Part shown: one piece after another, positions 1-11,649 of the stretch
Numbering within the stretch: position 1 is the first letter of the stretch
Layout of the letters: the number at the start of each line of letters is the position of its first letter
Source of the DNA: Pelodera strongyloides
Lineage: Eukaryota > Nematoda > Chromadorea > Rhabditida > Rhabditidae
DNA length: 64,000 nt
Direction: 5' to 3'
NCBI GenBank assembly: GCA_036852015.1
Contig: JAANDG010000100.1
Coordinates: 186,001-250,000 of the forward strand
The notes under the pieces: generated by a model
What the model was told of the DNA's origin: nothing
Seen by the model: the letters and a program-made list of their open reading frames with translations, nothing else
The model's database searches: none
Program-made: the position numbers and the translations under genes

Positions 1-84
1 TCAAATGGAATCGAACATATACAATACAATACTTCTTTGATTTGGATTTGTTCTATCTTCCATTATACAACTGATTTATAGTTT
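1..84 (+). pseudogene. Decayed copy of the first exon of the downstream KEK-rich gene
   Basis: This stretch matches 562-645, the first coding exon and start of intron 1 of the gene at 567-3402. Both contain ATGGAATC, the CGAACATATAC string and a CTTCTTTGATTTGG block followed by a similar intron start (TTATACAACTGATTTAT). In this copy the reading frame is altered after the first codons, and the donor GGGTGAGT has become GGATTTG, so it cannot splice like the downstream copy. It looks like the remnant of a tandem duplication that may continue outside the window. Confidence 0.55.
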
Positions 85-479
85 TACCTCCTTATTTTAA
101 TGTAGAGATAAATTCAATATCCGTCAACCGAATCAACATCTTTGATATTCCATAATATTCCCTTCTTACCACAATGTTTTCCATTGCATACAAAATTTAC
201 AGGATTGTCTTCCACAGTGTTTTCGAGACATCCAACCACTATTTGCGGTTGTCAGCGATAATACAGTGTGTAATTTATCGCACCAAAGACACGGACAAGT
301 GTTCAATTCCCGTTGGTGAATCCTAGAGAGGGGCGGTGTGCGCCGCGCCCCTGTGGCGATCCCTCTTTTGTGTGCGGCGGCGGTGGCGCCGTTTGACCGA
401 GAGAATCGTACTTTCACGAATATTATTCTGATGTCTTTCCGGCGAAACGCTCCATGTCTACTTTATGAATATGCAAATC

Positions 480-566
480 ATATGGTATAAAGGTTTGAGA
501 GAACCTCGACGCTTTATTTTATAATCTGTGGCCCGCGCTGTGGGTGGTCCGTATTCAACCACTCAA
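480..566 (+). promoter_or_regulatory. Putative core promoter of the KEK-rich gene
   Basis: A TATA-like TATAAAG occurs at 486-492, about 75 bases before the chosen ATG at 567. The upstream 300-420 stretch is GC-rich compared with its surroundings. No trans-splice acceptor was recognised immediately before the ATG. The assignment rests on position and the TATA motif only. Confidence 0.35.
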
Positions 567-3402
567 ATGGAATCACTCGAACATATACTAACAATCTTCT
601 TTGATTTGGGTGAGTTCTATCTTTCTTTATACAACTGATTTATTGTTATTGTATTGATTGTCGTTTTATTGTAATTGTAATTGCTGTAACTTCCGTAATC
701 CTACTGTAGGTGCTATTCGTCTTACTTTATATATGCAGTTTTTTTTGTAGGTACTGCAACTTATACACTGTATTTAGTGTTATTTTACGCTTGATACTAT
801 TTTCTTACGCGTCTTGTTTTTCGGTGACGTGTACATACATACGTCGTACCTACAACTTCACGCTTTTTTGTTTATATTGCAGGTGTTTTGTCGTTACCTT
901 TATTAGTCTTTCAATGTGGTGGCAAGAAGAAGCCGGCACCCAAACAGGTAATATTCGCACAGTTCTCTATGTAGCTCTCTCTCTCCACTTATATTCTCTC
1001 TCTCTTCTCTCTCTTCTCTCTCTTCTCTCTCTCGCTCTCTCTCCCTCTCTTTGCACTGTATGCTACCTTTATCCCTCTGTTCCATTCACAAGAGTAATAT
1101 GGACATCGAACTTTAGCCAAATCTTTTGATAAGAAACTTCACATAGTATAGTACTGAAGTTTTGTTACAGACGTGTCTTGCTCCCGCTCCACAGAATCGG
1201 GCCGTGGCCCTGAACAAAGTGACCGAGAATCCCAGCAAGAGTAATGAGGATCCCGCGGTAGGCTTAATTACCATTATTTTCGCTAGACCATTAGACCGTA
1301 GACCGTTGGCAAGACCATTAGACTACAAAAAGTGATATTAAAAAGAGTACAAACGGCGCACCTACAAAGCTTAGGAGCCCTACTTGTGTGAGTTAGTCGC
1401 TAGCCCACCAGAAGATTCTCACTTGAAAGCAATCTGTACAATTAGCCCATGAGCCCACAGGCTATCCACCCATCCGAGCGCTCTAGTGTCATGGGGACAA
1501 GCTTGCACGCATGGTGCCGCGCTTCTGGCTCACCGGCCGCCGGTCCGCGGCGCACCGAAATATAGTTTCCTCATTGCTACCGATCAATTCTTTGTTTAGT
1601 TACTGTGTTTCGTAGAAATTGCAGAAAGCGATCTCGCCCGTATCCCGGAATCCAGCACCCCAAACAGCCGAGGGCGCGATGAAGTCGAATCGCGAGAAGA
1701 AAGAGGAAAAGTCACAGAAGCAGAAAGAAGGGGCGGGGCCTGCTGTCAAAGAGGTAGGTCCAGCAATATCGATTGATTTTATAATTGTATACCAATCGAT
1801 AAATTATATCCACAGTGCCTACGGCGGTGCGTAAGCAGGGTAAGACCGCCCCCTCTTGTTATTTTCGATGTGGGACTGAAATTTTAGTATTTTCTATCAT
1901 TGACTGATTGACTGTCGTTTATGACAAGGTACTTAACTTAACGTTACTGATTAGATTATGGATTGCAGGGCATAAAACTCGTCGGGAAAAGCTCAAGACC
2001 ACCATCAGCGTTTCCGAAACTTGTAGCTCTATACAATACCACACCTAATATTCTAATCCCGACGGTGGTATGGCTACGAGCTCAAGCTCAAGACCACCGT
2101 CTAAATTTATGCAATATGCTAATTCGGATGGTGGTTTCGTTTCGTCGGTCAGAGCGTCCACGAGTTTATGCCATGATGGATTGTTATTGATTATTACAGG
2201 AATTGACCCAAAACTCGCTTATGCACTCAATTAAATCAAAGAAAGAGAAAGGAGAGAAGAAATCTGGAAATACCGATAAAAAGAACGAGAAACAGTCGAC
2301 AGAGAAGAAGGAGGAGAAGAAAGAAAAGGATAAGAAAGAGGAAAAGAAAGAGGAGGAAAAGAAGGAGGAGAAGGAAGAGCCCAAGGTACCGGGGCTTAAC
2401 TGTAATGAACTTACGGAAGAGGATAGCAGAACCTAAAGTTTCAAGCTCAAGTTTCAAGTGTTCAAACTATTTGAGATTACGTTGTTAAAAATTGTGATAA
2501 GAGTTTATTGCACATTGCAAGCATACGCCATTCAGAATTACACCCCGATGATTATGAAATTGGTTTTGTACGAATTTCATTCGTTAATTTAGGATGATGC
2601 TTCAACAGATCCGAAAATCGTTCCCCTTGATAAAGTGAAGAAAATGGGACTGCTTGATGACTTTATTGAGGTATAACCCCACCTTCCTAACTAATGGTAA
2701 AGGGGCGTTTGGTGTATGGACATGGCTATACTTATACTAGTATCCGTGGCTGTACGAATTTATATCCTAAAACTGGAAAAAATCTCTCTTATGATCCCCA
2801 AGCTATGTTAGCGCTATCGCAATAACAATGGATATATTCCATGAATGCCACCAATTATACATCTGTTATTAGTTACGTTTCTCTATATTTTGAACTTTTG
2901 AGTTACATAATTGTGATATGTAGTTTGGTCCCTTGTCAGTACGAGCTGTTGTGAAGCATGTTCGTCTTAGGGTATCCATTTGATTATGTCTTTTTTGATA
3001 AGCGTGATCAATAATCTATATTATTAATTACGATTTAGAAAAACCGTGAACAGTGGCTAAAGGAGGTGGAGGAAATGAAAATGGAAAAGACCACGTCGGC
3101 TGAGCGGAAAGAGCGCGATAAAAAGGAATATAAGGTATGGCGGATACATCTACCGTATCCCAAATCCCAAGTGCGCTTTCTTATGTTAATTATGATCTTT
3201 CTGATCATTCTCGTTAGGGAGGATTTGCTCTTTCTTGTGTTAATTATTGATTTTATCTTTCTTGTGTTACTTATTGATTGGTCACAGTTTCCTAATTACT
3301 AATTATGTGCAATTTGAGGTAACAATAAACGAGAAAAAGTGCGAACTGTGGGAGACGAAACAAGTGGAAACTTTGGACGAAAACGACAAAGAGGACGAGT
3401 AG
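567..3402 (+). CDS. Lys/Glu-rich protein with N-terminal hydrophobic anchor, 8 exons
   Basis: Exons 567-609, 883-947, 1171-1257, 1625-1753, 2200-2385, 2593-2670, 3039-3134 and 3319-3402 join into 255 codons plus a TAG stop. Every intron after the first is in phase 0, and all have GT/AG ends. The protein starts MESLEHILTIFFDLG, then a hydrophobic stretch (VLSLPLLVFQ), then a CGGKKKPAPK segment. This reads as a signal peptide or short membrane anchor with a basic juxtamembrane tail. Exons 4-5 (about residues 66-170) are highly charged, with runs such as KKEEKKEKDKKEEKK. The last three exons (about residues 171-255) are less repetitive and carry DKVKKMGLLDDFIE, one Trp-rich helix-like piece and an acidic C-terminus. 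A polyadenylation-type AATAAA lies at 3486. The family is not one I can name; nematode genomes carry many short anchored KKKP/KEK proteins. A possible extra exon near 1967-2020 (GIKLVGKSS) was left out because no convincing donor follows. Confidence 0.72.
975..1052 (+). repeat. CT-rich microsatellite in intron 2
   Basis: An almost pure run of CTCT/CTTCTCT units lies inside the intron between 948 and 1170. Its translation on either strand (RERERE or SLLSL) is an artefact of the repeat. Confidence 0.85.
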
Positions 3403-3689
3403 TATAGAAGGAAGGAAATAAGAAAGATTCTACATCGATCTTCCATTAAAGGCTTTAGATATGTTGATGTGTGAATTAATTTGATAATAAAAAATTCTCC
3501 TTTGGAGGTCTGTTCTCTGTAGTTTCATTCAGTTCTTTTTATCGAAATACAGGTGATGATGATAATAATTGGTGAACGTTCATACTAGCTGGAAATGATG
3601 AAAATCAATACATCGAATGCATTGATTAGCAATGTCAATAACTATGACAGTCTGGCTTTCCCTTGAAATCGGCAGGAAACGATTTGAGG

Positions 3690-4150
3690 GAAAATACAAT
3701 CTTATTATATAAAGGAGAAGAGTTTACTTTTTTGTTTGTGTGAACATAACGAAACCTGTTCATAAAGAAAATTTTCTATTGGCATAGAGCATACAAAATC
3801 TTTGCCGCTGGCGAGATTCGAACACACAGCAGCGCACAACCTCTCGATTCATAGTCCAACGCTCTACCTGTTGAACTATGCTAGCTTATCACAAGGATAA
3901 TCCTCTGCCCAACATACAACACCGTCAATGGCAAATTTGCATGGTAGCATTAGTCGAGTGGAGATCCAAACTGATATTTATACGTTTCAACAATAAGAGA
4001 TGCGTGAATGTGTGGGAGGAGAAAGAGCCGAGAGTTAACTTTTTGCATTGTAGCAATTCTTTTTTAAATAGGGAAACAATCGGCCGAAGGCCGATTCCTC
4101 CAGTCGGAGAAGAGCCCGTAGGGCTCTTCGAACGGCTGGTTTTAAATGAA
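3690..4150 (-). repeat. tRNA-derived SINE-like repeat, copy 1 (empty MITE site)
   Basis: Reverse complement of this stretch matches 25100-26095 almost end to end: two small palindromes (CGGCCGAAGGCCG and GAAGAGCCC..GGGCTCTTC), a TCTTTCTCCTCCCACACA tract, a tRNA-like core with A- and B-box sequences, and a tail ending CTTCTCCTTTATATAATAAGAT. A third, truncated copy of the tail is at 42605-42660. The unit resembles a Pol III SINE derived from a tRNA. At 4066-4072 it contains an intact TTTAAAA-type site that in copy 2 is split by a MITE, so this copy is the pre-insertion state. Confidence 0.7.
3803..3885 (-). tRNA. tRNA-like core of SINE copy 1 (probably not a functional tRNA)
   Basis: Read on the minus strand it has a D-arm-like TAGTTCAACAGGTAGAGC (A box) and a T-arm-like GTTCGAATCTC (B box). 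The acceptor ends do not pair well and the anticodon stem is mismatched, so no amino-acid identity is assigned. It is best seen as the promoter head of a repeat. Confidence 0.5.
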
Positions 4151-4300
4151 ACGACATGTTCTTTTTCTTTAGTTTTCAAGTCAAGCAGGTGGTGTAAGGT
4201 TTATTATTATTTTATTAGAAACCACCAAACATTCTGACACTTTTTTTATTCAGACACAATTCCTAGGGTAAAACCCAGAGTTGCTGATGACTTAGTTCAT

Positions 4301-4331
<31 letters not shown>

Positions 4332-5336
4332 ATAAGTTTATTGTCTCACAGAGTCGATAATTTCAACATTGGCAAGCTCAAAAATAACATCTAGCAACTC
4401 GAAAGCCAAAAGGTGCCCTAAGATGTGGTGCAGTAAAGACACCATCATACTAATAAGGGACCGTGTATAGATATACTTCTTTGAACAGTCTGTCTTCCAT
4501 ACCTTTTCCCCAACTTTATTCTATACTTATTATCCAGGTATGAAGTGACTGCATGTGTCTTATCTTTGTTTCCTAAAAACTCGGCGTTTTCCTATCCTGT
4601 TTGTTCCTTATTGACTTTAGTTTGCGCTATCTCAATGCAGACAAATGCATATATGTCGTGAACAAATAAGTAAATCGTAAAAGATGCTTCCACATTTTAT
4701 GTTTTCAAATTAAAACGTGTTTCATACTCAACCTACCATATTTTCATAGTGGATGGCTTTTCTGAGTCACTCAGTGTGTTGGTGTGTTGTCAAAGCTTGG
4801 GCAGCTACTTCCAGGTTATTACAGTAATCATTATTAAACTCTTTATTCACAGACATAAAAAGAAGTGCAAATATGATTGAAATAGTAAAATTCACATATG
4901 TCCTTTTTGCAGAGGACCCGTTAGTTTAGCACAAGAAGTGAAGTCCCATTTGTGGGAAGGTTTCTTGAGTATCCGTCCGTAGCCACGTGGAGGCACTAAC
5001 TGGGAGGTTTTACGGACAAGGGATGATCACCATTTTTTGGGAGAGTTGCAGGGCAAAAGATCCCCATATCGGGGCTTGGGTGGTGATCATCCCCCCAATT
5101 GGCGGGAACCAATTGGTAACCATTTGCTTACGAGGGCATGGCTGGCCTGGCTGGTTATTAAAAAATATTAATTAGACAAAGAGATACGACCAACTATTTT
5201 ACCTAATTTCAAACCACAAAGGAAACTACTCAATTTTAAGATACTACATTTACACTACTTATTTAAAAAGACATGTCCTATTATGTTTTAATACATACTT
5301 TCTACTTTTTCCTGATTTAATAATACATGTACTTTC
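4150..5336. other. No gene seen; (TA)n tract and unique spacer
   Basis: A pure (TA)n run is at 4300-4329. The rest is AT-rich, without exon-like ORFs with splice signals. Around 5020-5115 there is a short inverted pattern (GGATGATCACC..GGTGATCATCC), the arms of a small hairpin. Nothing else is supported. Confidence 0.6.
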
Positions 5337-5340
5337 TTAA

Positions 5341-5746
5341 AGGAGGAGGCTCACGAGAATGAAGTGCTCAAATAGTTTCCTTTTATCGAAAGATGATGGT
5401 ATTAAATTAGACATGCTTTACAAAGCAAAAGCCTTTAATTGGAAGGAGTAAGTCAATATAAAACTAAGAATTCTATTAAAATGTTGGATCGTAGTAAATA
5501 GTTGATTTCCACAGTGGGAATGCAAATTTTGTGCTGGCTTGTAAAATGACTTGTAAATTTGCATGCACACTATGGAAATCAACTATTTACTAAGATCAAA
5601 TTTTTATAGAATTCATAGTTTTATATTGATTTACTCCTTCCAATTAAAAGCTTTTGCTTCGTAAAGCATGTCTTTCGGAATTTAATACCATCATCTTCCG
5701 ATAAAAGGAAACTATTTGAGCACTTCATTCTCGTGAGCCTTCTCCT
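5341..5746. mobile_element. TTAA-flanked MITE hairpin (AGGAGGAGGC family)
   Basis: A roughly 400-bp near-perfect inverted repeat. The left end AGGAGGAGGCTCACGAGAATG is mirrored by CATTCTCGTGAGCCTTCTCCT on the right. TTAA is present on both sides (5337-5340 and 5747-5750), consistent with a duplicated TTAA target. The arms meet around 5540. A solo left end of the same family lies at 17944-18020. No ORF. Confidence 0.88.
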
Positions 5747-5975
5747 TTAACCTATACTTTATTTTTTTTTTACATATACGTAAACGTTTACATACATGGA
5801 AACCCGGTAGTTGAGACAGGGTCCTGAGCTAATAAGGGGCATTCAAGGCGAACTCTTTTTCTAACGGCGAGTTGAATCAAGAAATCGTTTCCACTATGCC
5901 CAGTGCTGAGTGCTTACACAGAGGCGACAAAAATTCGCCAAGAATTTTCCTCAAAAGCTACCTACAAGGACAACT

Positions 5976-6679
5976 TCAATAAAAAAACTCCCAAAGTTTT
6001 TGAAGGATTCTTCTTAAGTAAGATACTGAATCTGAATTTCTATTCATGCTATTACGATCTATAATATCACGGGTGGTCTCCATACAATACATACTATATA
6101 GCGTTCCAGCTGCACATTGGCCTCTGCATCTGCCACCACAAGCTCTTACACAGTCTTCCAACACTGAAAATACACAACATGTCTATTATGCAGAATTGCG
6201 CAAAAAAAACGATAGTTACTAACTTACATTGGGTGTGAAACTTGCTTACACACATGTAACATGTTGCAAAATTAATACGTGTGTGCCACCCATGCATTTT
6301 AAGTTGCATAACAGCAGGGTTTGAAACGTTGTATGTTGTATCGACGCTTTTTTGCTTAGTGCAAAGCATTGCGCGATACTGCTCGATTTTGTCAGTTCAT
6401 TTGCATGCAAAATATGATGGGACTGCAGGTGCACAACATACATTTCAAAAACCGGCTGTTATATAAGATAGATGGGGCATTGAGTACCCAACCAACTACT
6501 GGCCGGTACTGGCCTCGTGACACGTGAAAGTTATGCGAGAAAAACAAATGACATGAAGAAAAATGATGCAACTCGAGAAAACTTACTTTCAGTGCATATA
6601 GTTGTATTATATATTCTACGGACATGCCACTTGCCATTAGCACGGTAACCATCACCTAACGGACCGGGATCTGACAAAA
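5976..6679 (-). CDS. Partial gene for a small Cys-rich secreted-type protein (last two exons)
   Basis: Exon at 6679-6587 (acceptor TTTTCAG before it, donor GTAAGT after it) reads LSDPGPLGDGYRANGKWH through YNTTICTE in phase 1. It joins the exon 6163-5976 (acceptor TTTTCAG), which reads MLEDCVRACGGRCRGQC, then AAGTLYSMYC and a polar tail ending WEFFY and a stop. The joined part is about 92 residues with six cysteines packed over 40 residues. The intron holds a degraded end of the TTTTTGAAACG-type MITE near 6430-6470. No upstream signal-peptide exon was found between 6680 and 8000, so the 5' end is open. Family unrecognised. Confidence 0.5.
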
Positions 6680-7068
6680 CTGAAAACAAATTTATAGCGG
6701 TATTTTATGTGGTTTTTGAATGCGTGGGACAACTGCATTCTGTTATACATATTATTGTTGCATCCTGATCAGAGACTCAGTGACGTACATATTATTTATT
6801 ATTTAAGAGTAAAATAGTATATATTACATGGAAATATAGTTTTACATACAGTTATTCAGCATAATTTTGAAAAACATCTTACCATTACTGAGAGTCGAGA
6901 TAAACTATAGGATATGAAATTGTAAACAAAATTATCGACCGAAAAAGTGGTTTTACAGTACAAAATCAAGCGTCGGTATGTACAATATTTAATCGAAAAA
7001 ACTTGCCTTTTGTTTTATAGGGACGTGTATAGCAATAATTAAATTCAGAAAAGAATATTCCAACAAAT

Positions 7069-7158
7069 ATGAGTTTTCTGATTGTATTGAGTTTCATTAT
7101 AGGAGTTCACTGCTCTTTTTCGTGTTATTTCGGGGGAATGAATTTCTCTCGTTTTTAG
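7069..7158 (+). CDS. Possible 29-residue secreted micropeptide
   Basis: An ATG follows an acceptor-like AAATTCAG (about 7041-7047, possibly a trans-splice site). It opens a 29-codon ORF: hydrophobic MSFLIVLSFIIGVHC, then SFSCYFGGMNFSRF and TAG. The N-terminus would be a good signal peptide. It ends in a Phe-rich tail without a Gly-Arg amidation site, so it is not a standard FMRFamide precursor. It could equally be the first exon of a lost gene or chance. Confidence 0.25.
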   Translation: MSFLIVLSFIIGVHCSFSCYFGGMNFSRF

Positions 7159-7734
7159 AGCCAACGTTACTTTTCTTATCTTCACATTTTATTGTGATAA
7201 CGGAATAAGGTCTATTCAAAAGCAACTTTTGCAATTTTTGATGTTAAAAAGTTCTGAAACACTGTGATCTATCGACTGAAAAAGTGCTCACAGTTTTTTT
7301 TTGCTGATACAATATGGAAATTCCTTTATTAGCGCGAAGCAAAATATTATATCAGTACGAAATAGTCGATATTTGTGAAAACCTATGGGTACTTTGTGAA
7401 GAAAACCTTGTGTTTAAAGTGACGCATCGCCGAGCCATTCTGTAATTTATTCTGGAACTGTCCACTAGAACTTTTCACAACAGCTCAACTCTTCTGACCC
7501 GTTTCTCGGAGATTCGGGTTTAGAGAAGATTGATGCGACTGCCAGTAGACACACGATATAGAAAGCTAATTCTTATGATGTTAAAATTATCTGTGCTGCA
7601 TGGATCCTTGGACCATGTACTTGTCTTTTTAGGACATGCGAGACTGAGCTCAACATCAGCGTTTTTTTACGAACACATTTCCACATAGATTTTTTTTACC
7701 ACTGGTGCAGAATCCAATGAGATTTTGGTCTAGG

Positions 7735-7825
7735 GCCAAATTCAGGGTGAAAACTGGAAAAAAGGGCTCTCGGATCAAACCCAAACTATGTTAGCGCTAT
7801 CGCGCTAACAAAGGAAAATTGCTTT
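7735..7825 (-). repeat. Dispersed repeat with TTAGCGCGATAGCGCTAA palindrome
   Basis: The block TTCAGGGTGAAAACTGG..GGCTCTCGGATCAAACCCAAACTATG followed by TTAGCGCTATCGCGCTAAC also occurs inverted at 28118-28200, and in degraded form at 2765-2830. It is probably the end of an interspersed element; its full length cannot be set from these copies. Confidence 0.6.
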
Positions 7826-8003
7826 TTAGGAGAGGGTTCCAAATTTTATTGTCGAAAAGCAGCGAGAAAGGAATGAAACGCCTTAATCTCTCCGCAAATC
7901 TGCCGGTTAGGTAACCGCACTATTGTCACTCTAATAAAGTATTTATGTCGCATTTCCGGACGCGAAAACGGGCGAAAGTGTCATCGATCTCAACAACTTT
8001 TAA

Positions 8004-8127
8004 AGCGAAATGCTAGCCCCTTTGGAAAATTTGCATATGATAAGCGAATCCTATGTATCATATGCTAATTTTGTACGATTGCCGTGGACGATCGTACAAA
8101 ATTTCCAAAGGGGGCTAGCATTTCGCT
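8004..8127. mobile_element. Short TTAA-flanked MITE (AGCGAAATGC family)
   Basis: A 124-bp hairpin with ends AGCGAAATGCTAGCCCC and GGGGCTAGCATTTCGCT, flanked by TTAA at 8000-8003 and 8128-8131. The ends start AGCGAAAT, like the longer family at 32631, 55844 and elsewhere, suggesting related ends with different interiors. Confidence 0.85.
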
Positions 8128-8129
8128 TT

Positions 8130-9250
8130 AATTTAAAGGTGTATTGAGCGGTAGTTTAAATTTGCAGTAAAAAACCCCGATAACTTTCATCGCACATTTT
8201 CATGCACACATTTTATGTGTTAATAAATATTTAATATTTAGTGCGCACGCCTGTCCAGTAAATCGTGAGGTGCGCAGGCGGTCGCAGGCGGCTTGCGGTG
8301 CACATGGCCAATTAATCTCTATATAGTACTTCTAAAGTGATGCGCATCAGATCAATATCAATGGCATACCAATAAAAATCGTATATTGTTGCTATGGCCA
8401 TGTTCATAGACATAAATCTTTCAGTCACAACGTAATAGATTTGCATCGACGAAATCTATAATATGATCTCACGCCTGATCACATTGATAAAGAAGATATT
8501 AGCACTGTTCCGATACAGATGTCAGTTACCAATGCTTCCATGAAGAAAAACAACAAATGCAAACAGCACCCCGGTGTACATAGCTTTCCCAACAGTAGTT
8601 TTCTTCAAACACGTAGTAACAAATGCTCGTGAAGTGATTTTCCGATCGTCAAACAAGCGTTCAAATTCTCCGACCGACACTGACAGAGCACATAATTTCC
8701 CCACATAGCGGATTCACACTCATCCACCAATAGTCAAGAGTTTCAGTAGTATTAACACCCAGATCATCATTACCCTTGTGACCCAATCTATGCCAGTCAA
8801 CGCCTTATATGCAAACATCGTGTGCTAGATAGAATACAACGTTTCGCATGTTCACAAAAGTAACATTCCAACCGACTACCCAAACAATTTCAAAAGTAGA
8901 AAATACTATACAAGTTTGTAGCCCCTACAAATTCATATACATAAGTAAGCTCCACCAAATACGGACTCGAAACAACGGAACTCGAACAAGTACGCTCCAC
9001 GCGGACACATAGGCTCCAACAAAAATGCCAATAAAACCTTGCCCCCTTCCCCTACTCCACAAATTTTATTTTCTTGTCAGGGAAGGGAGCACACAAATGA
9101 AAAAAAGCAAACATAATAGATTTGGATTTTTGAGGGCGGGACCTCCATATTCATTGCGTAGCAAAGTTCAAGCCCTCCTCATGAGGCGGACTCTAAAATA
9201 GGAGGTATAATGAGTTAATCAGAATGAATTAGACGTCGCTGGAAAAAACC
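8130..9250. other. Spacer without recognisable genes
   Basis: Apart from the weak signal-peptide-like exon near 8.55 kb, this stretch shows AT-rich unique DNA and a GC-richer patch near 8250-8300. No splice-supported coding exon, RNA gene or terminal inverted repeat was found. Confidence 0.5.
8530..8581 (-). other. Possible orphan signal-peptide exon
   Basis: On the minus strand an ATG at 8581 opens MYTGVLFAFVVFLHGSIG and reaches a GTAACT donor in phase 1, the phase used by many first exons in this window. No partner exon was found towards 8130, and the frame is also open upstream to 8704, so a larger ORF or chance is possible. Confidence 0.25.
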
Positions 9251-9254
9251 TTGA

Positions 9255-9336
9255 AAGGGACAGGCCCACGAGAAAACGCTTTCCTCAATTTACTTGCACA
9301 GATTATCCGGAATTTAAGAAATAAGTCGACAAAACG
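9255..9336. mobile_element. Truncated end of the AGGGAGAGGCCCACGAG-type MITE
   Basis: AGGGACAGGCCCACGAGAAAA followed by CTCAATTTACTTGCACAGA matches the left end of the complete element at 43612-44061. The opposite end is missing, and the TTAA has become TTGA. Confidence 0.6.
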
Positions 9337-9346
9337 CCGCCCTTAA

Positions 9347-9601
9347 AGGCACAGGCCCACGAATAAAAAAATCATTCCCCAATTTGCAAGTATTTTGACG
9401 TTTCGGATTACGGTACATGGCAGCACAGTTTGCAGGCGACTAACTTTGTGAGTTCTACGTGTACAGAAGTGCGGTCAGTTGCATATATCTTCCCCGGTTT
9501 TACCTAGTTTACATGTACGGTTTTCGCGGGCACTTTTTGGTAATCTGGAAGATTTATCGCAGGAAAATTGGGAAAAGCTTTTTATTCGTGGGCCTGTGCT
9601 T
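9347..9601. mobile_element. TTAA-flanked MITE (AGGCACAGGCCCACG family)
   Basis: A 255-bp element with ends AGGCACAGGCCCACGAATA and TATTCGTGGGCCTGTGCTT, bounded by TTAA at 9343-9346 and 9602-9605. A related copy is at 56846-57066. The right TTAA is shared with the next element, so the two abut. Confidence 0.8.
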
Positions 9602-9605
9602 TTAA

Positions 9606-10522
9606 AGGAACGCAGTCACGATAAATTCGCCATTTTTATTTGGTTTTCATTAAACATAGGAAGGTGTGGAGGAAAATATGGTGCCAATATGAAGTTAAAG
9701 AGAAACGAACTCAGGGAGATAATTCACTGCGAATGGGAGTGACTGGATAACAATATATGTGCAGGAAAGCAATTGCCTGGATTGCGGCAGAGGATGAATA
9801 CCCTATAGTGACAGCATATCACAATTGCCTAACACTCTAGGGTATTTATTATTTTATAATGAGCCCTTGCCCGGACAATTGCGTATCTACTGTAGTCGAG
9901 TAACTCCCATGCTCAGTAAATTCTCTCCCCGAGTTTGTTTTTCTGGAACTTGGTAATGGCATCCTATGTTTTTCCATAACTTCCAATATTTAAAGGGATA
10001 GGTTCATCTCAAATCACCTCTCGTTTTATTGTTTTTATCGATAATAGCACAAATATCATTCACAATGAAAATTAAATCAATCACAGAACAGTACGCCTCG
10101 CAGAAGAAGCTTCCGTTATTGGAAGCTAGTTGATCGGAAGCCAAAATCTAAACTCAAAAACTAGTACCGTACACAGATCTCGCGGGCTAATGGCAATTAG
10201 CCAAGAGCTAATTAAATGATACCACACCGTGGAAAACAATGGCCTGCCGAGTGTAGTTTGTAGCTTGGCTAATTGCCATTGGCCCGCACGATCTGTGTAC
10301 GGTATTAGTTTTTGTGTTTAGATTTTGGCTTCCGATCAACTAGCTTCCAATAACGGAAGCTTCTTCTGCGAGGCGTATTGTTCTGTAATTGATTTAATTT
10401 TCATTGTGAATGATATTTGTGCTATAATCAATAAAAACAATAAAAATAGAGGTGATTTGAGATGAACCTATCCCTTTAATGAAAATTAAATACAAATTGC
10501 GAAAATATCGTCACTGCGTTCC
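9606..10522. mobile_element. TTAA MITE (AGGAACGCAGTCACGAT family) interrupted by a nested MITE
   Basis: Left end AGGAACGCAGTCACGATA and right end ATCGTCACTGCGTTCC are flanked by TTAA. Without the nested insert (9994-10475) it would be about 430 bp, the same size as the intact relatives at 52050-52472 and 56316-56737. Like them it has a small inner palindrome (AATACCCT..AGGGTATT near 9800). One A is missing at the right junction. Confidence 0.82.
9994..10475. mobile_element. Nested TTAA MITE (AGGGATAGGTTCATC family)
   Basis: A 482-bp long hairpin: AGGGATAGGTTCATCTCAAAT on the left mirrors ATTTGAGATGAACCTATCCCT on the right, flanked by TTAA at 9990-9993 and 10476-10479. It sits inside the element 9606-10522, so it inserted later. 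A further solo left end of the family begins at 10527. Confidence 0.88.
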
Positions 10523-10526
10523 TTAA

Positions 10527-10956
10527 AGGGATAGGTTCACCTCGAATTGCACCTTTTTTTATAATTTATGTTGATAGTATGACCTATGACGGTCAAAATG
10601 CGAAAATTGCAGTAAATTTCCTTTGCTCCCCGTAGTAGGAGAACTTGCTCAAAAAAAGCTAAACTACCTCGAATCTATAAAACAATTGGAGTACCGCAGC
10701 CATGGTATGTGGGAAATAGCGCAGGAGGACTGGAGGTGCAGATATTGTTGTGATAGATAGAGGATGATAAAAGGCCCCTGACCGATCGCCACGGGACTAT
10801 TTGTTCAACAAAAATGGTCTTTGATGGCGGATTTTCTATAGTGCGGATGTGTCAAAATTACACAAAATTACACAAAATTACGGTAAAATGCACACGATTT
10901 TGCGAATTGATACTTGCAAGGAAAATTCGCGGTTTTTGGCATACTTGCAAACCCCA
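10527..10956. other. Solo MITE end plus unique spacer
   Basis: AGGGATAGGTTCACCTCG at 10527 is a lone end of the family nested just upstream. The rest has no exon-like ORF; a short direct repeat (ACACAAAATT, three times) lies near 10860-10880. Confidence 0.5.
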
Positions 10957-11649
10957 TTAAAGGGACAGGCCCATTAAAATAAACATATATTTACGATTTC
11001 ATGTTATTTTTTATTAGCAGCGTTTATTACAATATATACACACTAATTTTTATCCACATTCACCCAGGGGAACTTTTTTACGCCGAGCCCAATTCATAAG
11101 GGTACCGTATTTGCATCCATTTAGTCCTAATAATTCTTTTACTTCTCGTATGTTATAACCAGTTACAAAATTACGCATGAGAGAGTATGCTCAACAAAAT
11201 AAATAACAACCCTACGGCCTCAGGCCAAGTACACCCCGGCGTCGGGGGTGCTTCAGCAACAAGCCCTTGCTCCAAGGGTTATCAGCAACGTCCCCACTGC
11301 TGCCAGGGGGAGAACCTCGTCGATGTTCGTCGACCGAAATGGGAGTGAATTCTGGGCTATGGCCCTGGGTTAAGTAGCGAAATCTTTAGGCCTGATTAGT
11401 ATTGCGGTAACCAATAAGCGATAAGGGGCGGAGCTTACATTAATGCAGAATTTTGCAAAAACATGCTAAATGTGTGAATATCACGTGAAGTTCAAAGAAC
11501 GAATCTTGTGATAATATTACGGAAATTTTTATGTAAACAAATTAATATTAATGAAAACATAAATAATGCAAGAATGTGAAACAATAATGACGTAATATAA
11601 TGAAATATGATAACGACCTTAAAGAATAAGGTTGAATTTAAGCCGCTGG

